From: Janthinobacterium sp. GW456P
Lineage (GTDB): Bacteria; Pseudomonadota; Gammaproteobacteria; Burkholderiales; Burkholderiaceae_D
NCBI RefSeq assembly: GCF_002127655.1
Contig: NZ_NEHB01000002.1
Coordinates: forward strand, 261,388-325,387
Reading direction: 5' to 3'
DNA length: 64,000 bases
Shown here: positions 34,992-44,907 of the stretch, piece after piece
Numbering within the stretch: the stretch's first letter is position 1
Layout: every line of letters begins with the position of its first letter
Notes under the pieces: generated by a model
What the model was told of the DNA's origin: nothing
Seen by the model: only the letters and a program-made list of their open reading frames with translations
Database searches by the model: none
Program-made: the position numbers and the translations under genes

Positions 34992-35336
34992 TCAGCGGTG
35001 GGTTACCAAGGTGGTCGGCAAGCTGTGCAGGTAGGCGGCCAGGTCCTTGATGTCCTGGTTGCTCAGCGGTTTCACCTGGCCCGTCATGATGGCGTTGTTG
35101 CGGCCGTTGGCCTTGTCGCCCCGTTTATAAGCGGTCAGCGCGTGTTCCAGGTAATCCCTGTGCTGGCCCGCCAGTTTCGGGTAGGACGGGTCGATGGGCG
35201 AACCGTAATCCTTGCCGTGGCAGGTGGCGCAGCTGTATTTTTCGGCCAGGGCCTTGCCCGTGTTGATATTGCCGGCGGCGCTGGCGGACAGCGAAACGGT
35301 GGCGCAAACGAGGGCGGCGAGTAGTGTTTTCATCAT
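34992..35336 (-). CDS. Small c-type cytochrome
   Basis: A 114-aa periplasmic class I cytochrome c with a signal peptide ending SASA (about residue 20) and one haem site CATCH (36-40); the distal Met is probably in NAIMTGQVKPLS. Length and pattern fit the cytochrome c553/c4-like group. It follows a related gene by 11 bases. Beside nirK and norR it is a plausible electron donor to nitrite reductase; that is inference. An ATG one codon downstream is an equal alternative. Confidence 0.88.
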   Translation of the reverse strand: MMKTLLAALVCATVSLSASAAGNINTGKALAEKYSCATCHGKDYGSPIDPSYPKLAGQHRDYLEHALTAYKRGDKANGRNNAIMTGQVKPLSNQDIKDLAAYLHSLPTTLVTHR

Positions 35337-35347
35337 CTGGCTGGTCC

Positions 35348-35677
35348 TCAGTTCGGCTTGGCTTGTTGCGCATAATACGCGGCGACATCGGCGATATCCT
35401 GGTCCGACAGGCTGCTGGCGATGCCCTTCATGCTGGGGTGCTTGCGGTCGCCCTTCTTGTAGGCTTGCAGGGCGTTCTCGATATATTTTGCCGGCTGGCC
35501 GCCGATCATCGGCACCTGGAACACTTCCGGGAAGGTTGCCTTGTAACCGGGGATGCCGTGGCAGCCGATACACATTTCCACCTTGGCAGGGGCTGCCTTG
35601 GCGTTTCCTACAATGTCAGCCGCTGTGACGGCATTTGCTATGCCGGCAAGCACGAGAAGTGCAAATATTTTTTTCAT
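35348..35677 (-). CDS. Small c-type cytochrome
   Basis: A 109-aa periplasmic class I cytochrome c. The start MKKIFALLVL gives a signal peptide ending VTAA (about 20); upstream in-frame ATGs would place hydrophilic sequence before it. One haem site CIGCH (36-40); probable sixth ligand in PSMKGIASSLS. It is similar in plan to the next gene, so the pair probably arose by duplication and may act together. A sigma-70-like promoter lies at 35731-35760. Confidence 0.88.
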   Translation of the reverse strand: MKKIFALLVLAGIANAVTAADIVGNAKAAPAKVEMCIGCHGIPGYKATFPEVFQVPMIGGQPAKYIENALQAYKKGDRKHPSMKGIASSLSDQDIADVAAYYAQQAKPN

Positions 35678-35730
35678 AGTGGCAAAGTGAACAGAGGTAA
35701 TCGGAGAAACGCCAGAGCTGGTTTTTTTTG

Positions 35731-35764
35731 ATTTTATGTGTTGACAATTAAGGTTGACAATTAA
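35731..35764 (-). promoter_or_regulatory. Probable promoter and 12-bp direct repeat
   Basis: On the minus strand TTGTCA (35755-35760) and TAAAAT (35731-35736) are 18 bp apart and would drive the cytochrome genes. The same region holds GTTGACAATTAA twice (35740-35751 and 35753-35764), a 12-bp direct repeat with 13-bp period, which may be a regulator site. On the plus strand the second TTGACA followed after 17 bp by GATTCT could be a weak promoter for moxR. Confidence 0.5.
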
Positions 35765-35909
35765 TCTGCTGTTGCCGATTCTAGCCAAGATATTCTTGCA
35801 AGTCCACCTATAAAACCCGCATTGTAGGCAGGCGGGCACAGGCCGTCGGCGTGGCAGTGCGCCACAGTTCTGTTTATACTCACCATTTCCCTACTTTGGC
35901 AGACCGCTC

Positions 35910-36779
<870 letters not shown>

Positions 36780-36788
36780 GGAGCGCCG

Positions 36789-37427
36789 GTGAACGACATC
36801 AGCCCTGACGCAGTCTTCGTCCCGCTGGAACTGCACGGCATCCGCCTCGAAGCGCTGGCGCCGCACCACGCGCCGGGCCTGCGCGCGGCGGCCATGGATG
36901 GCGAGCTGTGGAATCTGCGCGTCACCTCCGTGCCCGAGCCGGAGCAGGTGGACCAGTATATTTTCAAGGGCATCGAGATGCGCCCTTCGCGCTTCGCCTT
37001 TGCCGTCATCGACGTGGCCAGCGGCGAGGTGCTTGGCACCACCAGCTACCACGACGTCGTACCCGCCATCGGGCGTCTGGAAATCGGCTACACCTGGTAT
37101 GCGAAGCGCTGCCAGCGCAGCCACGTCAACACCACCTGCAAATTGCTGCTGCTGGCGCATGCCTTCGACACGCTCGGTTGCGCGCTGGTGGGCCTGCGCA
37201 CCGACAATTTCAACCACGCCTCGCAGGCGGCCATCGAGCGCCTGGGCGCGAAAAAGGATGGCGTGCTGCGCCACCATGCGCTGCGCCGCGACGGCACCGT
37301 GCGCGACACGGTCATGTACAGCATCACGCGCGGCGAGTGGCCCGAGATTGCCGCCCATCTGCGCTACAAGCTGGCGCAGCGCCCCATCGCCGCGCTGTCC
37401 CGCGCGGGAGAGCGCGCGCCATGCTGA
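36789..37427 (+). CDS. GNAT family N-acetyltransferase
   Basis: A 212-aa RimL-like acetyltransferase. It shows the family order: N-terminal LHGIRLEALAPHHAPGL, central RLEIGYTWYAKRCQRSHVNT with the acyl-CoA pocket, and ALVGLRTDNFNHASQAAIERLGAKKDGV before a short C-terminal tail. The substrate, a protein N-terminus or small molecule, cannot be told. GGAGCG lies before the ATG, and the last bases overlap the VWA gene start at 37421, so the three genes are one operon. Confidence 0.9.
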   Translation: MNDISPDAVFVPLELHGIRLEALAPHHAPGLRAAAMDGELWNLRVTSVPEPEQVDQYIFKGIEMRPSRFAFAVIDVASGEVLGTTSYHDVVPAIGRLEIGYTWYAKRCQRSHVNTTCKLLLLAHAFDTLGCALVGLRTDNFNHASQAAIERLGAKKDGVLRHHALRRDGTVRDTVMYSITRGEWPEIAAHLRYKLAQRPIAALSRAGERAPC

Positions 37428-38590
37428 TCGACTTCTTCTTCACGCTCAAGGATGCGAAGATTCCCGTCTCGATCAAGGAATTCTTGAGCCTGCTCGAGGC
37501 GCTGCAAAAGAACGTCATCGACGCCTCGATGGACGATTTCTACTATCTGGCGCGCCTGACCCTGGTCAAGGATGAAGCCCATTTCGACAAGTTCGACCGC
37601 GCGTTCGCGCAGTACTTCAAGGGTGTCAACGCGGCTTTCGACACGAACGCGGCGATACCCCTCGACTGGCTGCTCAAGCGCATGCAGCGCGAGCTGTCCG
37701 AGGAGCAGAAGGCGCAGCTGGAAAAATTCGGCTACGACAAGCTGATGGACCGCCTGAACGAGCTGCTGAAGGAGCAGAAGGAGCGCCACGAGGGCGGCAG
37801 CAAGTGGATCGGCACGGGCGGCACGTCGCCGTTCGGCAATGGCGGCACGAATCCGGAAGGCATCCGCATCGGCGGCAAGGGCGGCAACCGCACGGCCGTG
37901 AAAGTGTGGGAAGCGCGCAGCTACAAGGATTACGACGGCGAGCGCGAACTGGGCACGCGCAATATCAAGGTGGCCTTGCGCCGCCTGCGCAAGTTCGCGC
38001 GCGAAGGCGCGGAAGATGAATTGGCGCTCGACGCCACCATCGCCGCCACGGCGAATAACGCGGGCTACCTCGACATCAGGATGCGGCCCGAGCGCAAGAA
38101 CCGCATCAAGGTGCTGATGCTGCTCGACGTGGGCGGCAGCATGGACGACCATATCGAGCGCACCGAGGAACTGTTCTCGGCGGCGAAGACGGAATTCAAG
38201 AACATGGAATTCTTTTACTTCCATAATTGCGTCTACGACTACCTGTGGAAGAACAATCGGCGCCGCAACGCCGAGCGTTTCCCCACCTGGGACGTGCTGC
38301 GCAAATACCCGCCCGACACCAAGCTGATTTTCGTCGGCGATGCCACCATGAGCCCCTATGAAATCCTGCAACCGGGCGGCAGTGTCGAATACAACAACGA
38401 GGAAGCGGGTTCCACCTGGCTGGCGCGCTTTACCCAGGCATTCCCGAAATTCATCTGGCTCAATCCCGAAGCGGAAGGATTATGGCAATACCGCCAGTCG
38501 ATCGGCGTGATGCGGCAGTTGATGAACAACCGCATGTTCCCCCTGTCGATCGACGGGCTGGAACGGGGCATGCGTCTGCTCAGTAAATAA
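37421..38590 (+). CDS. VWA-domain protein, CoxE-like partner of MoxR
   Basis: A 389-aa cytoplasmic protein. The ATG at 37421 overlaps the acetyltransferase gene by seven bases. The first ~125 residues are charged and helical (LSEEQKAQLEKFGYDKLMDR), then a Gly-rich stretch GTGGTSPFGNGG, and a C-terminal von Willebrand A domain from about residue 225 with the metal-site motif DVGGSMDDH. That is DxGxS rather than the canonical DxSxS, so metal binding may be altered. It fits the YeaD/CoxE-like VWA proteins linked to MoxR. Confidence 0.9.
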   Translation: MLIDFFFTLKDAKIPVSIKEFLSLLEALQKNVIDASMDDFYYLARLTLVKDEAHFDKFDRAFAQYFKGVNAAFDTNAAIPLDWLLKRMQRELSEEQKAQLEKFGYDKLMDRLNELLKEQKERHEGGSKWIGTGGTSPFGNGGTNPEGIRIGGKGGNRTAVKVWEARSYKDYDGERELGTRNIKVALRRLRKFAREGAEDELALDATIAATANNAGYLDIRMRPERKNRIKVLMLLDVGGSMDDHIERTEELFSAAKTEFKNMEFFYFHNCVYDYLWKNNRRRNAERFPTWDVLRKYPPDTKLIFVGDATMSPYEILQPGGSVEYNNEEAGSTWLARFTQAFPKFIWLNPEAEGLWQYRQSIGVMRQLMNNRMFPLSIDGLERGMRLLSK

Positions 38591-38902
38591 AAGCACGCAA
38601 CAAAAAGTCCATGGCGGCAGAGGGCCGCCATGCCGTACACTGCGACACGGCACTACCGTGCGGAGCATCTCCGCTGCGGGCGGGTACCATACGCCGGTAC
38701 CGGCCCTGCCCCACCCTGCTGCATCCCGTGCGCGGCCGCCATGGCCGCGACACTGTTCGATTGCGCACATCGTGCGCGCCTTCTGCTCCGGTAGAATCGG
38801 CGCATCGCTGTGTGCAAACCATGCACCATCGCTGCACCACGACCTTGCCGCGCCAGCCCCCGTGCTGCCGGCCGGTGCCAGCGCCACATCAAAGGAATGA
38901 GC
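38591..38902. other. Intergenic region with a strong hairpin
   Basis: CATGGCGGC (38610-38618) and GCCGCCATG (38624-38632) form a 9-bp perfect stem around AGAGG. On the minus strand it is followed by TTTTTG, giving a weak minus-strand terminator; on the plus strand there is no T tract. The rest of the gap has no convincing gene and presumably holds the promoter for the antiporter gene. Confidence 0.5.
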
Positions 38903-40090
38903 ATGCAAAGTCTGATCTCGATCGCCGCCGACCTGTCCTGGCCGTTCGCCATTACCCTGGCCTGGGTGGCGGGCGAATTCGGCCACCGCTGGACTGGCCT
39001 GCCGCGCATCAGTTTTTACGGCGTGATCGGCTTCGTCCTCGCACAGACGCAGGTAGGCATCCTGCCGCAGACGGACGCCGGCCCCATGCTGGTGCTGGCC
39101 GACGTGGCCTTCGGCCTGATCCTGTTCGAGGTGGGCTACCGCATCAACCTGCGCTGGCTGAAGAACAATCCGTGGATCGCCGTCACGGGCCTGGTCGAAT
39201 CCCTGCTGACCTTTGCCGTCGTCTACTTCATCGGCATCGAATTCGGTTCCACCTCGATGACGGCGCTGCTGCTGGCGTCCTTGGCCATGTCCACCTCGCC
39301 GGCCACCATAATGCGCGTCATCAACGAGGAACGCAGCTCGGGCCAGGTCACGGAACGCATCGTCCACCTCACCGCCCTCAATTGCGTGCTGGCCGTCTTC
39401 ACGTTCAACATCATCGTCGGCTTCTGGATGTTCCAGAGTTCCACCGACCTGATCCAGGCAAGCAGCAGCAGCGCCGCCGTGCTGGCCGCCTCCGTGGCCG
39501 CCGGCACCGTCTTCGGCATCGTGGTGCCGGCCATGCTGCGCCGCCTGGGCAACATGGCGCAGGACGCCACCGTGGCATTCGCCCTGTCGGTGATGCTGCT
39601 CGTCGCCCTGACCTACACCACCAGCCTGTCGCCGCTGCTGGCCACCCTCACCTTCGGCCTGGTGGCGCGCCACCGCAGGGTCGCCTTCAGCCAGGCGCAG
39701 CGCAATTTCGGCGCCATGGGCGAGCTGCTGACGGTGCTGCTGTTCGTGTATGCCGCCTCGACCCTGGAATGGGCCAGCGTGACGGCCGGCGCGGGCCTGG
39801 CCCTGGCCGTCGTCGGCGGACGGTTGCTGACGAAGGTCGCCGGCGTGGCCGCGTTTTCGCATGTGAGCGGCATTTCCTGGCGCAAGGGCGTGCTGACGGG
39901 CGTGGCCCTGACGCCCGTTTCCGTCTTCATCATCCTGCTGCTCGAACACGCGCGCCAGCACGGCGTGAACTTCGGCGACGAATTGAACGCCCTGGCCGCC
40001 ATCACCCTGGGCCTGGAACTGGTCGGCCCCGTGCTGGTGCAGCGCGTGCTGATGCTGGCCAAAGAAACCCACGAAATAAAGGAGCGCTAA
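38903..40090 (+). CDS. Kef/NhaP-type cation:proton antiporter
   Basis: An inner-membrane monovalent cation:proton antiporter of the CPA2 type, 395 aa with about 11-12 hydrophobic segments and no cytoplasmic nucleotide-binding (TrkA-N) domain. The start at 38903 has AAAGGA six bases upstream; an ATG at 38897 directly abuts that site and is less likely. Conserved family segments include MLVLADVAFGLILFEVGYRINL and LLASLAMSTSPATIMRV. Ion and direction cannot be told. The YbdK-type ligase gene begins on the very next base after its stop, so the two are coupled. Confidence 0.88.
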   Translation: MQSLISIAADLSWPFAITLAWVAGEFGHRWTGLPRISFYGVIGFVLAQTQVGILPQTDAGPMLVLADVAFGLILFEVGYRINLRWLKNNPWIAVTGLVESLLTFAVVYFIGIEFGSTSMTALLLASLAMSTSPATIMRVINEERSSGQVTERIVHLTALNCVLAVFTFNIIVGFWMFQSSTDLIQASSSSAAVLAASVAAGTVFGIVVPAMLRRLGNMAQDATVAFALSVMLLVALTYTTSLSPLLATLTFGLVARHRRVAFSQAQRNFGAMGELLTVLLFVYAASTLEWASVTAGAGLALAVVGGRLLTKVAGVAAFSHVSGISWRKGVLTGVALTPVSVFIILLLEHARQHGVNFGDELNALAAITLGLELVGPVLVQRVLMLAKETHEIKER

Positions 40091-41221
40091 ATGCCGCTGG
40101 AACCCTTTGGCCAATCGGCCGCGCTGACCTTCGGCGTCGAACTCGAACTGCAACTGGTTAACCTGTCGGACTATGACTTGACGGCCGCCAGCCCCGACCT
40201 GCTGCATCTGCTGAACAAGAAGCCGTTTCCCGGCAACGTCACGCCGGAAATCACCGAGAGCATGATCGAGATCAACTCGAGCGTGCACACGCATCACGGC
40301 CCCCTGCTGGAGCAGTTGCAGGAAATCCGCGACACCCTGATCACGGCCGGCGACAAGCTCAATATCGGCATCGCGGGCGGCGGGACGCACCCGTTCCAGC
40401 AATGGTCGTCGCAAAAGATCTTTTCCAAGCCCCGCTTCCAGGAAATCTCGGAACTGTATGGCTACCTGGCCAAGCAGTTCACCATCTTCGGCCAGCACGT
40501 GCACATCGGCTGCGCCTCGGGCGACGACGCCATGTTCTTGCTGCATTCGCTGAACCGCTACATCCCGCACTTCATCGCCCTGTCGGCGTCTTCGCCCTAC
40601 GTGCAGGGGCGCGACACCCTGTTCGATTCGGCCCGTTTGAATTCCGTGTTCGCCTTTCCCATGAGCGGACGCGCACCGTTCACCCTGAGCTGGGACCAGT
40701 TCTCCAACGAGTATTTCGCCAAGATGGAGAACACCGGCATCATCAAGAGCATGAAGGACTTTTACTGGGATATCCGGCCCAAGCCGGAATTCGGCACCAT
40801 CGAACTGCGCGTGTGCGACACGCCGCTGACGGTGGAACGGGCCGCCGCCCTGGCCGCCTACCTGCAGGCCCTGTGCCGCTACCTGCTCGAACGCCGCGAA
40901 GCGCCGCCCGTGGAAGACGATTACCTCGTGTATAACTACAACCGCTTCCAGGCTTGCCGCTTCGGCCTCGATGGCGCCATCACGCATCCGAAAACCTACG
41001 AAACGATGTCGCTGCGCGAAGACATCATGACCACGCTGCGCAAGATGGAACCGCACGCCGAGGCGCTGGGCAGCACGCCGGCCCTGAAACACCTGTCGGA
41101 CGTGGCCAAGCAATGGAGCGACGCGCAATACCTGCGCAAGCAGCACAACGTGCAGGGCAGCGCCGAGGGCATGGTCGATTCGGCCATCCGCTGCTTCCGT
41201 GGCGAGCCCATGAACTACTGA
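40091..41221 (+). CDS. ybdK: YbdK-type carboxylate-amine ligase
   Basis: A 376-aa ATP-dependent ligase of the glutamate-cysteine ligase type 2 group (YbdK), which has weak gamma-glutamylcysteine-forming activity in E. coli; its true substrate is unsettled. Family marks include [10 protein letters not shown] near the N-terminus, [28 protein letters not shown] and [11 protein letters not shown]. The full family length is present. It starts one base after the antiporter stop. If it makes gamma-glutamyl thiols, it may tie the antiporter to redox state, as glutathione does for KefC; this is inference. Confidence 0.92.
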   Translation: MPLEPFGQSAALTFGVELELQLVNLSDYDLTAASPDLLHLLNKKPFPGNVTPEITESMIEINSSVHTHHGPLLEQLQEIRDTLITAGDKLNIGIAGGGTHPFQQWSSQKIFSKPRFQEISELYGYLAKQFTIFGQHVHIGCASGDDAMFLLHSLNRYIPHFIALSASSPYVQGRDTLFDSARLNSVFAFPMSGRAPFTLSWDQFSNEYFAKMENTGIIKSMKDFYWDIRPKPEFGTIELRVCDTPLTVERAAALAAYLQALCRYLLERREAPPVEDDYLVYNYNRFQACRFGLDGAITHPKTYETMSLREDIMTTLRKMEPHAEALGSTPALKHLSDVAKQWSDAQYLRKQHNVQGSAEGMVDSAIRCFRGEPMNY

Positions 41222-41278
41222 CGTTGCGCTGCCTAGTAACGTAGCAATGTGATGTTCACCGTGCGCACGAAGTTTTCA

Positions 41279-42358
41279 CTACGCGCCGTACAGCGCCAGC
41301 GCCCAGGCTGGCGGGCGCAATTCCAGTGCCAGCGGCAGCCAGGCGGGATCGAAGCGCGCCGCCAGCAAATACACATTGGCGGCGCCCCTGGCCTCCCAAT
41401 TTCCCGTAAAGCCCTTTTCGCCGGCGGCCACGCGCTTGCGGTCGAAGGGCACGGCGCTTTTCGCGAACTCTTCGTGCGTCTTTTTGCCCTGCGCATACGG
41501 CGCCAGCCAGGCCAGCGCCTCGACCAGGCGCCGCGCTTCCGGCGCGCCATACCAGTCGTCGCCATGCGCCTGCGCCATCAGGGCCGTCGTCAGCAGCGGC
41601 TCCAGGCTATAGGTGGTGTAGTGCAGGGCGTCGCGCTGCTCGAAGTCGAAGGGCACGCCGCCGACGCCGATATTGCGCGGCACGTGCGCCAGGAAGCGTT
41701 CCTTCGCCCGCGCGACCAGCAGGGCGTCGCCCGTGACATACGCGGCGGCCGTGCCGATCTTGATGCGGTGGCTGTGCCAGTTGTTGCGGGCCGTGGAGGG
41801 GCCGCCCACCTTGACGGGATCGCTCAGGTAGCCCTGCGCCAGGGTGCGGCAAAACGCCTGCACCTGCTCGCGCTCGATGCCGTTCAAGCGCTCCTGCACC
41901 AGGTCGTATCCCATCAGCAGGCTGGCCAGCTCCGTCTCGTCGACAGGGCTGAACGAGGGCTGGTAGGTGCCGCTCCAGGCCAGCAGCAGCTGGCGCGCCG
42001 CCTCGAAATGCGCCATCTCGCCCGACAGCCGCCAGGCCAGCGCCTGCAGTCTCGCCTGGCGCCAGTCTTCCTGCGCCTGCTGGCTGGTCTCGCGCCCGCC
42101 CTCTCCCTTCAGCAAGCCGCCCGTGCGCACTTCGGCCATCAGGTGCACGGGCCGCGCCGCGTCCTTGCGCGCCGCCTTGACCACCTGTCCGGCGATGGCG
42201 GGCGCCACCCGCGCCTTGAGCGTGCGGGCGCGCGCGGCGGACGTCAGCGCAAACGGCAGCGCGCCTTCATGCGGGTGCGGCGCCGCGCGCAAGCCCGCCA
42301 GTGGCAGCGCCAGCAGGCCGGCCAGCACGGTGCGCCGGCGGATCAGATGCGTACTCAA
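41279..42358 (-). CDS. Alginate lyase family protein
   Basis: A 359-aa exported protein. Its N-terminus RRRTVLAGLLALPLAGLRA resembles a twin-arginine signal. The body is an alpha/alpha toroid of the alginate lyase (PL5-like) family, with the active-site region ARNNWHSHRIKIGTAAA at about 178-194 and later FDFEQRDALHYTTYSLEPLL. It probably cleaves a uronate polymer or related glycan in the periplasm; the substrate is not deducible. Its start overlaps the stop of the amidotransferase gene by four bases, so they are cotranscribed. Confidence 0.85.
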   Translation of the reverse strand: MSTHLIRRRTVLAGLLALPLAGLRAAPHPHEGALPFALTSAARARTLKARVAPAIAGQVVKAARKDAARPVHLMAEVRTGGLLKGEGGRETSQQAQEDWRQARLQALAWRLSGEMAHFEAARQLLLAWSGTYQPSFSPVDETELASLLMGYDLVQERLNGIEREQVQAFCRTLAQGYLSDPVKVGGPSTARNNWHSHRIKIGTAAAYVTGDALLVARAKERFLAHVPRNIGVGGVPFDFEQRDALHYTTYSLEPLLTTALMAQAHGDDWYGAPEARRLVEALAWLAPYAQGKKTHEEFAKSAVPFDRKRVAAGEKGFTGNWEARGAANVYLLAARFDPAWLPLALELRPPAWALALYGA

Positions 42359-43356
42359 AACCGCGTCTCCCGCGCCGCGCGCAAAAAATTATCGAGGATG
42401 GGCGTGCAATCGAGCAGTTCGACGCCGCCCGCCGAATGGAATTCCGGGTGCCACTGCAAGCCCATGACGAAGCGCGCCCGCTGGTAGCGGATGGCCTCGA
42501 CGATGTTGTCCCCTTGCGAATACGCTTCCACGGTGACGTCGCGCCCCAGGTCCTTGACCGACTGGTGGTGGATGGAATTGACGAGCGCCTCGCCCGTCTT
42601 CGGGAACATGCCCGCCAGGGACGAGCCTTTCGGGAAGACAATGGTATGGCGGTGGCGGTCATACAGGTCGTTGACATGGGAAGTGGCGCCTGCCACGTCC
42701 GAAGCGATGTCCTGGTACAGGGTGCCGCCAAAGCCCACGTTGATCAGTTGACAGCCGCGGCAAATACCCAGCACGGGTTTGCCCGCGTCGACGAATTCGT
42801 GCAGCAGCTCCAGTTCGTACAGGTCGCGCGCGCGGTCGCCGTTCCATTCGGGCCGCGTGGCCGCCTCGGAATACGTCTGCGGCGAGACGTCGGCGCCGCC
42901 CTGCAGCACCAGGCCGTCCAGATGGCGCGCATAGTGGCGCAGGGTGATATTGCTCGGGTGTAGCTGGCCGCTGGTATTGACCGTCGGGATCATGAACACC
43001 AGCACGTCGCGCGACATGACCCACTGGGCGATCGACTCTTCCAGGTATTGCAGGTTCTTGCTGCGCAGGCCAGTGGCGCCCGGCTCGGGATGGAAAATGC
43101 GCGCCGAGATGCCGATGCGCAGGGTGCGCCGCATGAAATCGCGGCTGGCCTTGTCGCGCATGGAACGGTAGCGCGACGAGATCACCCGCCAGGCCAGCGC
43201 CAGCGGCGTGTCGTTATCCTTCAAATAGCGGGGGGCGGCGTCGCGCGCACGGTGCTCATCATCGGGCGCCCGGCGGCCTACCCGGTCGGGCCGGGACGAC
43301 GCTGGCGCCGCGGGATCGGTGGATGGCGGCTGCTGGGGATCTTTTTCGTCTGACAT
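42355..43356 (-). CDS. Class I glutamine amidotransferase, PuuD-like
   Basis: A 333-aa protein of the gamma-glutamyl-GABA hydrolase group. The nucleophile C199 lies in GICRGCQLINVGFGGTL, and the His/Glu of the triad in GLQWHPEFHS. About 80 residues precede the catalytic domain: a disordered Pro/Asp/Arg-rich part then a helical region. E. coli PuuD (about 254 aa) lacks this. The start MSDEKD at 43356 is chosen because upstream in-frame sequence is unlike protein. The true substrate is uncertain; gamma-glutamyl amide hydrolysis is expected. The alginate lyase-like gene follows with overlap. Confidence 0.88.
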   Translation of the reverse strand: MSDEKDPQQPPSTDPAAPASSRPDRVGRRAPDDEHRARDAAPRYLKDNDTPLALAWRVISSRYRSMRDKASRDFMRRTLRIGISARIFHPEPGATGLRSKNLQYLEESIAQWVMSRDVLVFMIPTVNTSGQLHPSNITLRHYARHLDGLVLQGGADVSPQTYSEAATRPEWNGDRARDLYELELLHEFVDAGKPVLGICRGCQLINVGFGGTLYQDIASDVAGATSHVNDLYDRHRHTIVFPKGSSLAGMFPKTGEALVNSIHHQSVKDLGRDVTVEAYSQGDNIVEAIRYQRARFVMGLQWHPEFHSAGGVELLDCTPILDNFLRAARETRF

Positions 43357-43573
43357 GGCAAGGCTGACTGAAAGCGGAGACGTTTTCAATATAAACCCCC
43401 ATCTCCGAAAGCACGATTCAATTTTGTAACAAAAGCCCACGCGCGGGCCTCTGCGCAACACACTCACGCCGCCTGCATACGGCCCGTTTACGCCGCAGGC
43501 CCCGCTTTTTAGAGAATCTTTACGCCCCCGCTGCTAATCTTGAACGTACCTCAACCACCGCTGCAAAGCCACC

Positions 43574-43873
43574 ATGGAACCCCATTCACGCCTGCAATCG
43601 CATCAAGCACTGCCCCACCGCCATCCCCGCCTGCCCACCTTTCTCATGCATATCACGGTCGACAAGTCCTGCCTGGCCGAGCTGCGCCAGCTGGTCGTCA
43701 AGACCTGCGGCGGCATGCTGTCGTTCATGCGCGTCGAAGCGGTCGATCATGCCGAGCGCATGAAAGTCTGGCTGTGCGTGACGGAACCGGCCCTGCGCTT
43801 GACCATGGATGCCGTCATGCGCCTGCTGCCGGCGGCGGAATTTGGCCGCATCAGCCAGGGGAAATCGCTATGA
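43574..43873 (+). CDS. Small protein of unknown function before the DapA homologue
   Basis: Up to 99 aa; a shorter 75-aa form starts at 43646 (MHITVDKSC). Neither start has a good ribosome-binding site. The 75-aa core (ITVDKSCLAELRQLVVKTC, then AERMKVWLCVTEPALRLTMDAVMRLLP) has a beta-alpha-beta pattern that could be a small ligand-binding (ACT-like) fold, but I do not recognise the family. Its stop overlaps the start of the DapA homologue by four bases, which supports it being real. Confidence 0.6.
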   Translation: MEPHSRLQSHQALPHRHPRLPTFLMHITVDKSCLAELRQLVVKTCGGMLSFMRVEAVDHAERMKVWLCVTEPALRLTMDAVMRLLPAAEFGRISQGKSL

Positions 43874-44907
43874 ACCAGTACACCTGCGAACAGGCGATGT
43901 CGTCATCGCGCATCACCGCGCATTTCCAGGGCATCTGGGTGCCGATGGTCACGCCATTTTGCGACGGCGATGGCGACATCGACTTCGACGCGGCCCAGCA
44001 GCTCGCATGCGAACTGGCCGCCAGCGGCGTCGATGGCCTGGTGGTGTGCGGCACCACGGGCGAAGCGGCCATGCTGAGCGCCGCGGAACAGAGCATGCTG
44101 CTCGACAGCGTGCTCGAAGCCGTCGGTCCCCGCTTCCCCGTCGTCATGGGGATAGGCGGCAGCGATACGCGCAGCGTCGTCTCCGCCGTGCAGCGCTACA
44201 ACGACCATCCGCTGGCCGGCCTGCTGGTCTCGGCGCCAGCGTATGTGCGCCCTTCGCAGGACGGCATCGTGCGCCACTTCCAGGCCATCGCCGCCGCCAC
44301 CGACCAGTCCATCGTGCTGTACAACGTGCCGGCCCGCACGGGCGTCAATATCGAACCGCAGACGGCGGCGCTGCTGGCGCGCGACTCGCACTTCGTCGCC
44401 ATCAAGGAAGCGGGCGGCAAGCTGCAGCAGCTGGGCGAACTGCTGCTCGACACGCGCCTGGACGTGCTGTGCGGCGACGACGCGCTGCTGCTGGCCAGCC
44501 TGTCCATGGGCGGCCACGGCGCCATGTCGGCCGCCGCCCAGGTGCGCCCCGACCTGTATGCGCAGCTGTACCACCTCGTCAGGCAGGGCCGCCACGGCGC
44601 CGCCGGCGCCCTGTTCAAGACCATGCTGCCCGTCATCCGCCTGCTGTTTGCCGAACCAAATCCCGCTCCCGTGAAGGCCGCGCTGGCCATGCAGGGCAAG
44701 GTACGCGACGCATTGCGCCTGCCGATGACGCCCATGTCTTCCGCCGGCCAGGCCGCCCTGGCCGAAGCGCTCGAACCCCTGATGCAGCTGCCCGCATGGA
44801 CCGCGGGCGACAGGGAGGAAGCACGCGAAGGCTGTCTGCTGCAGCTGGTTTCTTCCGCCAACATCATGCCAGCCGTGCGCCAAGATGATCATCGCCATCA
44901 CGGATGA
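43870..44907 (+). CDS. DapA-family aldolase (DHDPS-like)
   Basis: A class I aldolase of the dihydrodipicolinate synthase / N-acetylneuraminate lyase family. The 345 aa exceed the usual ~290-300 aa by an N-terminal extension of ~20 and a C-terminal one of ~30 residues ending DDHRHHG. Schiff-base K179 (FVAIKEAGG), Y151 (VLYNVPARTGVN) and the GTTGE carboxylate-binding motif (61-65) are present, matching true DHDPS. It may be a second DapA paralogue or act on another pyruvate aldol. It overlaps the small gene before it (4 bases) and the ParA-like gene after it (23 bases). Confidence 0.88.
   Translation: MNQYTCEQAMSSSRITAHFQGIWVPMVTPFCDGDGDIDFDAAQQLACELAASGVDGLVVCGTTGEAAMLSAAEQSMLLDSVLEAVGPRFPVVMGIGGSDTRSVVSAVQRYNDHPLAGLLVSAPAYVRPSQDGIVRHFQAIAAATDQSIVLYNVPARTGVNIEPQTAALLARDSHFVAIKEAGGKLQQLGELLLDTRLDVLCGDDALLLASLSMGGHGAMSAAAQVRPDLYAQLYHLVRQGRHGAAGALFKTMLPVIRLLFAEPNPAPVKAALAMQGKVRDALRLPMTPMSSAGQAALAEALEPLMQLPAWTAGDREEAREGCLLQLVSSANIMPAVRQDDHRHHG

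Noticed and set aside
38480-41146. An 888-codon minus-strand frame across the antiporter and ligase genes
   Set aside because: It is antisense to two recognised proteins, runs across their junction and gives a low-complexity His/Gln/Gly product.
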